DNA of 5,404 nt. Origin: Thermoprotei archaeon. Lineage in GTDB: Archaea > Thermoproteota > Thermoprotei > QMSL01 > B3-G16. Shown one piece after another: positions 1 through 5,231 of this stretch. Position 1 is the first letter of the stretch. Each line of letters begins with the position of its first letter. Under the pieces are notes generated by a model. That model searched no databases. It had not been told where the DNA came from and saw only the letters and a program-made list of their open reading frames with translations. The stretch lies in the NCBI GenBank assembly GCA_021158375.1, contig JAGGUS010000001.1, positions 1-5,404 on the forward strand. The letters are read 5' to 3'. The position numbers and the translations under genes are program-made.

Positions 1-50
1 TTAAATAAACTATGTAATGAGTGTAGAGTAATCAAATTAATCAGCCCTAC

Positions 51-415
51 ATGAGGTCTGCCGGGTAGCGGCGACCCCCCGAGGTCGGTAGCCTACACGT
101 GTAGGGATACCACCTCTCTGACTTCCTCCCCGCACCCCCATGAACGCCACCGCCCGGCCTTAGGGCCGCTCCCTTCCGGGCCTAACCCGATTCGGCCGGT
201 GAGGCCGATTCGGCCCTCCTTCCGGAAGGCCTATCGGCCTACGGTGACCCCATGGGACGGGGAATCATCAGCAGAGAGGCGGGCCCTACACGTTTCGGAC
301 TACCTTCCTCGGAGGTTGCGGCCCCCGCCATTAGCCCTTTTGCGGACCCCGACCCGATGTCGGGGCAGGGGAGGGCTAGCCCCCCGGGCCTCCCGCTACC
401 ATTCGGCCGACTCAT
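51..415 (-). ncRNA. ffs: archaeal signal recognition particle RNA (SRP 7S RNA)
   Basis: This RNA scaffolds SRP19 and SRP54 and helps target membrane and secreted proteins at the ribosome. Helix 8 (163-188) reads on the minus strand AGGCCCGGAAGGGAGC, with the GGAA tetraloop at 174-177, the SRP54 signature. Helix 6 (212-231) is an 8-bp stem closed by a GGAA (GNAR-type) tetraloop at 220-223, the SRP19 site. Long helix 5 is built from paired blocks: 79-84/307-312, 87-91/300-304, 98-106/284-292, 113-120/272-279, 128-132/258-262 and 137-142/251-256. Helix 1 joins the ends: 64-71/393-400 and 60-63/404-407, extendable to 51-55/411-415, which sets the boundaries given. The Alu domain lies around 313-392, with a strong hairpin of CCCCGAC and GTCGGGG arms. 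The block is far more GC-rich than its surroundings. Identity is very likely; ends are uncertain by about 10 bases. The gene symbol follows bacterial usage. Confidence 0.93.
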
Positions 416-419
416 CGTT

Positions 420-1763
420 TTATCTACTCGCTGATGCTAAGTGTATTTTCTCAGCACGCATATTAATTTCTTTAAGGGCGCTTATCAACTCTTTCCATGG
501 TTCATCATTTATCTTTACTAGGCCGAAATTACTATTTTCACCATCAAATCTTCCTTCTTTGGGTTGATCCATGTACTGGAACCAGTGATAACCTATTATA
601 AAGGGCTGGCTAACTAACTCCTTGATGAACTCTTTAGCTAATTCTGCGCGCTCTTTTTGAGTGGCTACAGGAGTGCCAGCGCCCTTTGTATTAGGTAAAC
701 CGGAATCCATAGCTTTGAAGGAGAATTCAGTTAACAAGATAGGTTTCTTAGTAATTAAATGTATATAACGTAAATAATCTATAGGAGGTTTGTGGTCGTA
801 ATAATTTATGGATATGACGTCTACATAGTCCTTCATTACTTTAAGAACTTCTGGAGGGGCATACCCTGCGAAACGGCAACCTAATATTAAATGGTTAGGG
901 TCAGCTTCCTTTATTGCGCTGTAACAAACGCTGAAATACCGTTTAGCATATTTAATAAGGAAGAGCGAGCGGGCTTTATCGAAGAGCCCTCCCTTAGGCA
1001 GATCACCTGTATAGTTCAATAGTTCATTAAAATCTGTAAAACTAGTATTCAGCATGGCATTAAGAGCGTTTATATCTTTGAAGACTTCCATTAACGTTTC
1101 AACAGCAACTTTCTTGCCGGGAGAATTTGCAGGAAGTTTAATAAAGTCATCTAGAAGATGGTTCGGAGATCTCCAATCTGGCCCCCATCTAAGCTCGTTA
1201 TCCGTGAAATAACCTATTAGCAGTTTGGAATTCTTTAATGGACTGCATAAGCTAAGCGCTCGTGCTTTTGCATGTTGTTCAAAGTCATCAGAAAATATAT
1301 CTGGAACTTTGCCTGTGAGCCAATTAGCTCCATAACTTGCAGCGATGTCAAGTATCAATGTGAAGGGGATCTTATCAAAGAACTCCTTTGATGACCAAGC
1401 TCCAATGGTATTGAATCCCCATTGTCTTAATCTAGATACAGTCTCAACTACCCATAAATGCACGTCACCATAACGTTTCTTTATATTTCTAAAGTAAGGA
1501 GAGTAACCAAGAGCAGGAGAGTAATCACCATGATAGTCTACATGATTTACTCCCTTAGAGATAAAAACATAACCCTCAGGATCCACTAACCACCAGATTC
1601 CGTTTATATTCTCTACATGAAAGAACCCAGTTTTGGTACCTTTAATTTTCTTCCAACCTCCATACTCATCGTAATTTGTCGTATTCGATAAAAAATTATA
1701 CACTGTTAATAATAGTATGAGTCCTAAAGACAGGAAGAGAAGCAAGCACTTACCCCTCCTCAT
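420..1763 (-). CDS. membrane-anchored clan GH-A glycoside hydrolase (agarase-like)
   Basis: Predicted retaining glycosidase of 447 residues held outside the cytoplasmic membrane. Residues 1-5 are basic (MRRGK) and about 6-25 form one hydrophobic signal-anchor segment with no lipobox. The extracytoplasmic domain opens with GIWWLVDPEGYVFISKGVNH (55-74), the entry seen in agarase-like (GH50-related) TIM-barrel enzymes. IGYFTDNELRWG carries the likely acid/base Glu190 after Asn189, as in clan GH-A. ILLTEFSFKA places the likely nucleophile Glu346 at the end of a later strand. GYHWFQYMDQP (391-401) and FDGENSNFGLV (406-416) are also typical of the group. The substrate cannot be read from sequence; agarase is only a family label. 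It is the second gene of an operon, 13 bases after the phosphorylase stop, and ends a few bases before the SRP RNA. The frame is intact and the ATG start is supported by a well-placed GAGGTG. Confidence 0.82.
   Translation of the reverse strand: MRRGKCLLLFLSLGLILLLTVYNFLSNTTNYDEYGGWKKIKGTKTGFFHVENINGIWWLVDPEGYVFISKGVNHVDYHGDYSPALGYSPYFRNIKKRYGDVHLWVVETVSRLRQWGFNTIGAWSSKEFFDKIPFTLILDIAASYGANWLTGKVPDIFSDDFEQHAKARALSLCSPLKNSKLLIGYFTDNELRWGPDWRSPNHLLDDFIKLPANSPGKKVAVETLMEVFKDINALNAMLNTSFTDFNELLNYTGDLPKGGLFDKARSLFLIKYAKRYFSVCYSAIKEADPNHLILGCRFAGYAPPEVLKVMKDYVDVISINYYDHKPPIDYLRYIHLITKKPILLTEFSFKAMDSGLPNTKGAGTPVATQKERAELAKEFIKELVSQPFIIGYHWFQYMDQPKEGRFDGENSNFGLVKINDEPWKELISALKEINMRAEKIHLASASR
438..449 (-). 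promoter_or_regulatory. candidate TATA region of the SRP RNA gene
   Basis: The minus strand reads AAAATACACTTA here, about 27-30 bases before the RNA 5' end inferred from helix 1 pairing (near 415). It lies inside the last codons of the glycoside hydrolase gene. It is a poor match to a crenarchaeal TATA box (TTTATA or TTTAAA type) and is offered only because position and AT content fit. The alternative is that the RNA is processed from a read-through transcript of the upstream operon. Confidence 0.25.
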
Positions 1764-1771
1764 TATAGTTA

Positions 1772-1777
1772 CACCTC
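1772..1777 (-). promoter_or_regulatory. ribosome binding site GAGGTG of the glycoside hydrolase gene
   Basis: GAGGTG matches the archaeal 16S 3' end and lies 8 bases before the ATG at 1763. Its first G is also the last base of the upstream TAG stop (1777-1779), so termination of the phosphorylase and initiation of the hydrolase are physically coupled. This supports one bicistronic transcript. Confidence 0.75.
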
Positions 1778-2508
1778 TAAGAATTATATTTAAACTTCAC
1801 TAATGCATCTAAGATAGCAGGAGTTATGCTCATTATATACTTCTCTAAATCCTTAGCTGTTCTTAATTCCTTTTCCTCGCTAACTACTAAATTATCGCTT
1901 ATTACAAGTGCTGCCGCACAATGTACTTTCCTCAAGAGGCCTAAGGCGAATAGTGTAGCACATTCCATCTCTACTGCTAGATATCCTCTATTAGCCCATG
2001 TTTTAGCGAAGGCAGGATTTTCAGCATAGAATGCATCGCTACTGAATACAGGCCCTGCCCTGTAGGGTATATTGTATGCCTCCAACTCAGTAACTATACT
2101 TCTTAATAAATTAAAGTCAGGTACGCAGGAAAGGGCAACGTTTTCTGAAAAGTACATCCCTAGCGTACCGCCAACATGATATGCGGCACCAGTAGGAATA
2201 ACTACATCGCCTACATGTAAATCAGGGATAAATGCTCCAGCCGTACCTAAACGGACTACGACTTTAGCACCAAGCATTACTAACTCTTCAAATACTATGG
2301 CTAAAGAGGGGGCACCAATTCCATGTACGGCAACGCTTATAGGGGTATCCTTGTACTTTCCGGTATATACAAAGAAGCCTCTATTTTCATTAACTAGTTT
2401 TACGTCGTTAAGCATACTGGCTATTTGTTTTACTCTTGCGGGATCTCCTGCAACGATTACACGAGATGCCACATCCACGGGTTTAGCTCGAATATGTGCA
2501 GGACTCAA
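1777..2508 (-). CDS. 5'-methylthioadenosine / purine nucleoside phosphorylase
   Basis: Cytosolic enzyme of 243 residues that phosphorolyses methylthioadenosine and probably inosine, adenosine or guanosine, releasing the base and a ribose-1-phosphate. It belongs to the hexameric PNP/UDP phosphorylase family and resembles Sulfolobus solfataricus MTAP as I recall it: MSPAHIRAK against MNPVHILAK, NENRGFFVYTGKY (40-52) and VFSSDAFYAE (154-163). Visible active-site residues are His5 and Arg43 (contributed to the neighbouring subunit), the GDP motif at 21-23 with Arg25, Arg86 and Thr89 for phosphate, VEMECATLF (179-187) with Met181 and Glu182 for ribose, and Asp205 in SDN for the purine. The length is normal. 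The TTG start is chosen because it aligns exactly with the family N-terminus, follows GGTGAG, and an in-frame TGA lies upstream at 2527-2529. It is first in an operon with the hydrolase. Preference for methylthioadenosine over other nucleosides is inferred. Confidence 0.93.
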   Translation of the reverse strand: MSPAHIRAKPVDVASRVIVAGDPARVKQIASMLNDVKLVNENRGFFVYTGKYKDTPISVAVHGIGAPSLAIVFEELVMLGAKVVVRLGTAGAFIPDLHVGDVVIPTGAAYHVGGTLGMYFSENVALSCVPDFNLLRSIVTELEAYNIPYRAGPVFSSDAFYAENPAFAKTWANRGYLAVEMECATLFALGLLRKVHCAAALVISDNLVVSEEKELRTAKDLEKYIMSITPAILDALVKFKYNS

Positions 2509-2511
2509 GTG

Positions 2512-2517
2512 CTCACC
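2512..2517 (-). promoter_or_regulatory. ribosome binding site GGTGAG deciding a TTG start
   Basis: GGTGAG pairs with the anti-Shine-Dalgarno and sits 3 bases before the TTG at 2506-2508. The short gap is acceptable because GGTGA pairs with the part of the 16S tail nearest the start codon. No ATG or GTG start gives a family-length product, so this site supports TTG. Confidence 0.65.
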
Positions 2518-2518
2518 A

Positions 2519-2539
2519 GATATTAATCAATTTAATATC
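2519..2539. repeat. perfect 8-bp inverted repeat, candidate operator of the phosphorylase operon
   Basis: Arms GATATTAA (2519-2526) and TTAATATC (2532-2539) are exact reverse complements around a 5-base spacer. The element lies between the predicted TATA box (2543-2550) and the ribosome binding site (2512-2517), covering the predicted transcription start. A repressor bound here could block initiation. If transcribed, it would form a hairpin with a 5-base loop ending one base from GGTGAG. AT-rich sequence makes chance repeats more likely, hence moderate confidence. Confidence 0.4.
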
Positions 2540-2542
2540 AAG

Positions 2543-2550
2543 TAGATAAA
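2543..2550 (-). promoter_or_regulatory. candidate TATA box of the phosphorylase-hydrolase operon
   Basis: The minus strand reads TTTATCTA, preceded by GTAACC as a possible BRE. An archaeal spacing of about 25 bases puts the start near 2522, giving a short leader of about 14 bases that contains GGTGAG. Position fits well; the box is an imperfect match. Confidence 0.45.
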
Positions 2551-2579
2551 GGTTACAAAGTAGAACGATAAGATAAGCA

Positions 2580-2588
2580 TTTTATTTA
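2580..2588 (+). promoter_or_regulatory. candidate TATA box of the acetyltransferase gene
   Basis: TTTTATTTA is centred near 2584, predicting a start near 2610 and a leader of about 12 bases that just includes the GGGTGG ribosome binding site. A second AT stretch at 2597-2607 would place the start beyond the ribosome binding site and is less suitable. Confidence 0.45.
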
Positions 2589-2611
2589 TGTCGTATGGTA
2601 TATTTACATTT

Positions 2612-2617
2612 GGGTGG
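2612..2617 (+). promoter_or_regulatory. ribosome binding site GGGTGG deciding the acetyltransferase start
   Basis: GGGTGG lies 5 bases before the ATG at 2623. The in-frame GTG at 2614-2616 is part of this site, so it is more likely the ribosome binding site than the initiation codon. Choosing ATG shortens the protein by three residues. Confidence 0.55.
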
Positions 2618-2622
2618 TAGAG

Positions 2623-3813
2623 ATGCCGGAAATTGAGGGACCAAGAGGAGCCAAAGTAGATGAGCTAGGTGAAGTACTCGATCTAGTTAATTTAGTATTC
2701 AGAACGAGTAGAGGAATGAAACCTACTATGCAGGAGGAATTCCCCCTTCTTTTCAATGAAAGTAACGTAGAGAATCTAAGGATAATAAAGGTTAATGGGA
2801 AGGTGGTATCGCACGTTGGAATATTTGAGTGTGATGCGATTATATATGGATGCAGGCTCAAAGTTGGTATGATAGGGTCAGTGTGTACTCATCCAGATTA
2901 TAGGAGAAGGGGATTCGCAACACGACTTGTAGAGGATGCTATGAATAAAATGAGGAGAGATAGTGTAAATATAGTTATGATATCAGGGATAAGGAGACTT
3001 TATGATAGAGCAGGATGCGCTATAGCGGGACTTAGTTATGATGTATATATTGATCAAGAAGATATAGCGAAAATAAATGATACTGAGATAGAGATCGAAC
3101 TTGATAAAGGAGATAAAGTCGATGAGTTCATAAGGATTTATGAGCATGAGAGCATAAGATATGTAAGGCCATATGAACACTTCAAGACTCTACTTTCTGG
3201 CTCAGCATGGCATGCATCAGGATTGATACATGAACGATATCCGTTCTTGATTCGTATGAGCGATGAGTATCTTGCTTATTTGATAGTGCATAAATCTGAA
3301 CGATCAGAGGGACGACTAGTAGAATATTCCGGTTTAAGGACGCTAATACTGCCTGCGCTCAAGAAAGTAATGAAGGAATATAGTATTAGAAGTATATCAT
3401 TTAAGGTACCGTGGTGGGATTTTGAATTATTAACATTAATTAGAAGAGCAGGATTAAGAATATCTAATAAGAGTACTATGATAAATGGAACGATGAGACT
3501 TCTCGTTGTAGATGATTTCTTAGAGAGAATTAAGCCATACATAATCGAAAGACTTGGAGAATATGGGCTAAATTTAAACATAGAAGAAGTTGATACGGAT
3601 AGATATGTAATAAGCTTTAAGCAAGAGAAGATCACATTAAATAATCCGAAAGAACTTGCCTGGATTATATTCGGAATTCCTGAAGAGGTAAATCCAAGAT
3701 ATCAGGAATTCATGCCTAAAAGAGAGCTCATGCCTAAAGGAGGGGAGCTTAGGAAGGTCATTGAGAGGGTATTCCCTCTACCATCATTGCCCTATGGGCT
3801 CTACTATACGTAG
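2623..3813 (+). CDS. Eis-type GNAT family N-acetyltransferase
   Basis: Protein of 396 residues from the ATG, predicted to move an acyl group from acyl-CoA to an amine; the acceptor is unknown. The N-terminal GNAT domain spans about 10-150. It contains VGMIGSVCTHPDYRRRGFA (81-99), the acyl-CoA pyrophosphate loop of motif A with RRRGFA as the Q/RxxGxG/A element. LYDRAGC follows, whose Tyr127 occupies the place of the general-acid Tyr of Mycobacterium tuberculosis Eis. Residues about 160-295 look like the degenerate second GNAT domain, and about 300-396 like the SCP2-like C-terminal domain ending FPLPSLPYGLYYT. The overall length near 400 matches Eis proteins, in which the C-terminal carboxylate has been proposed to act as a base. 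No membrane segment is seen. It has its own promoter, diverges from the phosphorylase operon, and is followed by a likely terminator, so it is probably not co-transcribed with larA. The GNAT fold is clear; the Eis-type architecture is inferred from order and length. Confidence 0.83.
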   Translation: MPEIEGPRGAKVDELGEVLDLVNLVFRTSRGMKPTMQEEFPLLFNESNVENLRIIKVNGKVVSHVGIFECDAIIYGCRLKVGMIGSVCTHPDYRRRGFATRLVEDAMNKMRRDSVNIVMISGIRRLYDRAGCAIAGLSYDVYIDQEDIAKINDTEIEIELDKGDKVDEFIRIYEHESIRYVRPYEHFKTLLSGSAWHASGLIHERYPFLIRMSDEYLAYLIVHKSERSEGRLVEYSGLRTLILPALKKVMKEYSIRSISFKVPWWDFELLTLIRRAGLRISNKSTMINGTMRLLVVDDFLERIKPYIIERLGEYGLNLNIEEVDTDRYVISFKQEKITLNNPKELAWIIFGIPEEVNPRYQEFMPKRELMPKGGELRKVIERVFPLPSLPYGLYYT

Positions 3814-3848
3814 GTTGATTCAACAGATAATAAGTATATCAACTTTTT
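3814..3848 (+). terminator. putative oligo-T terminator after the acetyltransferase gene
   Basis: GTTGAT (3814-3819) and ATCAAC (3838-3843) can pair as a 6-bp stem, followed at once by TTTTT (3844-3848). Archaeal termination mainly needs the T run, so the stem may be incidental. The position, right after the TAG stop and before the next promoter, supports the call. Confidence 0.5.
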
Positions 3849-3918
3849 ATTTAATTAAATAAATACGGATTTATTACTAGTACATGTTATATTAATGAGC
3901 AATATATGATGTAAGTTA

Positions 3919-3924
3919 TTTAAA
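3919..3924 (+). promoter_or_regulatory. TATA box of the larA-dehydrogenase operon (leaderless start)
   Basis: TTTAAA, in the context TTATTTAAAC, is a good crenarchaeal TATA box centred near 3921. The usual spacing puts transcription start at about 3945-3948, on the ATG itself. No Shine-Dalgarno is visible just upstream, so this is probably a leaderless mRNA. Confidence 0.6.
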
Positions 3925-3944
3925 CTTAAGAGTATTAGAGTTCC

Positions 3945-5231
3945 ATGATCATAATGCTTGTAAGCACAAATCTCCATTATGGTAGGAAAGTATTAAAAAT
4001 AGAGATCCCCGAGAGGAATTTGTTAGCCATATTACAGCCAAGGAAGATAAAAGTCAAAATGAATATAAAGGAATTAATAAGGAAAGCGTTAAAGAAACCA
4101 ATAGGTTATGAGTACCTTGATTCAATAATAGGAGGTAAGAGAAGCGCATTAATAGTGGTGGATGACTATACGCGAGAAACTCCAACTTCTAAGATATTAC
4201 CACTGATTATAGAGGAGTTACGTTCCTCAGGCCTGCGTAAGGAAGATATAGCTATACTAATGGCTCTTGGAACGCATAGAATGCCTTCTAAGCACGAAGT
4301 TTATATGAAACTTGGGGAACTGGCTGATGAGTATGAGACCATATTTCATGACTGGAAAGGAGAAGATATGGCGCTATTAGGAAAGACAAAGGATGGCGTG
4401 CCTATACGAGTTAATAAAGCGATAGAAAAATACGAAGTTATATTAGGTATCGGCATGATAGTTCCTCATAGAGTGGCAGGGTATAGTGGAGGATCTAAGA
4501 TAATTCAGCCAGGAATCTCAGGACCAGAGATTACAGGACATACTCATTGGTTAAGTGCAGGAATTCCAGTGGAGAATATACTTGGGAAAGTAGATAATGA
4601 CGTCAGAAGAGAAATGGATTACGTATCTAAATTGAGTAAATTAAGAGCAGTTCTTAATGTAGTAATGGATAGAAATATGCAAGTAATTAACGCATTTTTT
4701 GGAGAGACAAGACTAGTTTATACAAGAGGAGCTGAGCTGGCAAGAGAAATATATGGTTCTTATATACCTAAAAAGGCGGATATAGTCATAGCAGAATGCC
4801 CTTCTCCGAAGGATATAGATATGTGGCAGGCAGCTAAGGCGTTGTATTCAGCAGCCTTAGCAGTCAAAGAGGGAGGTACGATAATACTATTAGCCAGATG
4901 CCCAGAGGGGATATCGAGAGAACATCCGGAGGTAGAACAGTATGGATATATGGCGTACGATGAGGTTAATGAATTAGTTAAAAGTAGAGAGATAGATGAC
5001 TTAATAGCAGCAGCGCACATAGCGCATGTAGGAGAAATAATAAAACGTAAGGCCAGATGTTACTTAATAAGCGAAATTCCCAGAAGAATAGCAGAGAAGG
5101 TAGGTTTCATATCTGTAAATAGCTTAGACGAAGCATTAGAGGCTTCTATGAAGTACCATGGAGAGGATAGTAAGGTAGTTATTATTAAGGATGCACCCAA
5201 TATGTTACCTATAGTGAGGAGTCATGAATAA
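3945..5231 (+). CDS. LarA family nickel-dependent 2-hydroxyacid racemase/epimerase
   Basis: Protein of 428 residues of the lactate racemase LarA family (DUF2088 N-terminal domain, COG3875), close to the 424 of Lactiplantibacillus plantarum LarA. It racemises or epimerises a 2-hydroxyacid by hydride transfer on a nickel pincer nucleotide covalently held by a lysine. Motifs in order: VVDDYTRETP with Arg77 (LarA Arg75), ALGTHR with His111 (His108), VPHRVAGYSGGSKIIQPG with His175 (His174) and cofactor lysine Lys185 (Lys184), and GHTH with Ni-ligand His201 (His200). MWQAAKAL carries Gln295 and Lys298, while LarA Tyr294 is Trp here. All catalytic residues are therefore present, but the substrate pocket differs and lactate should not be assumed. 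No membrane segment is seen. ATG 3945 fits the leaderless promoter; ATG 3954 is an alternative. The end overlaps the next gene by 8 bases. Function depends on LarB, LarC and LarE, which are not in this window. Family certain, substrate unknown. Confidence 0.93.
   Translation: MIIMLVSTNLHYGRKVLKIEIPERNLLAILQPRKIKVKMNIKELIRKALKKPIGYEYLDSIIGGKRSALIVVDDYTRETPTSKILPLIIEELRSSGLRKEDIAILMALGTHRMPSKHEVYMKLGELADEYETIFHDWKGEDMALLGKTKDGVPIRVNKAIEKYEVILGIGMIVPHRVAGYSGGSKIIQPGISGPEITGHTHWLSAGIPVENILGKVDNDVRREMDYVSKLSKLRAVLNVVMDRNMQVINAFFGETRLVYTRGAELAREIYGSYIPKKADIVIAECPSPKDIDMWQAAKALYSAALAVKEGGTIILLARCPEGISREHPEVEQYGYMAYDEVNELVKSREIDDLIAAAHIAHVGEIIKRKARCYLISEIPRRIAEKVGFISVNSLDEALEASMKYHGEDSKVVIIKDAPNMLPIVRSHE
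5216..5221 (+). promoter_or_regulatory. ribosome binding site GAGGAG within the end of larA homolog
   Basis: GAGGAG lies inside the last larA codons, just before the overlapping ATG at 5224. The gap is only 2 bases, or 4 if GAGG alone pairs, which is short. Together with the ATGAATAA overlap it suggests translational coupling. Confidence 0.5.

Noticed and set aside
1..50. AT-rich flank beyond the SRP RNA 3' end, with minus-strand TTTATTTAA at 1-9, considered as a terminator.
   Set aside because: No clean T run or stem, and the window ends here, so neither a terminator nor a neighbouring promoter can be supported.
290..315. Minus-strand GAGGAAGGTAGTCC resembles the conserved 5' motif of RNase P RNA.
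   Set aside because: The rest of the block shows SRP RNA helices 5, 6 and 8 in order with complete pairing. The motif here is part of helix 5 and its internal loop.
199..567. Plus-strand open frames across the GC-rich block, including 199-567 and 252-434.
   Set aside because: They are antisense to a well-folded SRP RNA, have low-complexity Pro/Arg/Ser composition, lack ribosome binding sites and resemble no family.
1826..2545. Plus-strand open frames opposite the phosphorylase gene.
   Set aside because: They are shadows of a gene with clear family motifs and show no ribosome binding site or recognisable protein.
2604..3635. Minus-strand open frames opposite the acetyltransferase gene.
   Set aside because: They have Ile/Ser-rich mirror composition without motifs. 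The plus-strand frame carries the GNAT signature.
3849..3860. Palindrome ATTTAATTAAAT in the intergenic region before larA.
   Set aside because: Made only of A and T, just after a T run, and far from the TATA box. Chance is a sufficient explanation.
4760..5020. Minus-strand open frame inside the larA homolog.
   Set aside because: It is antisense to conserved LarA sequence and has no start signals or homology I can recognise.
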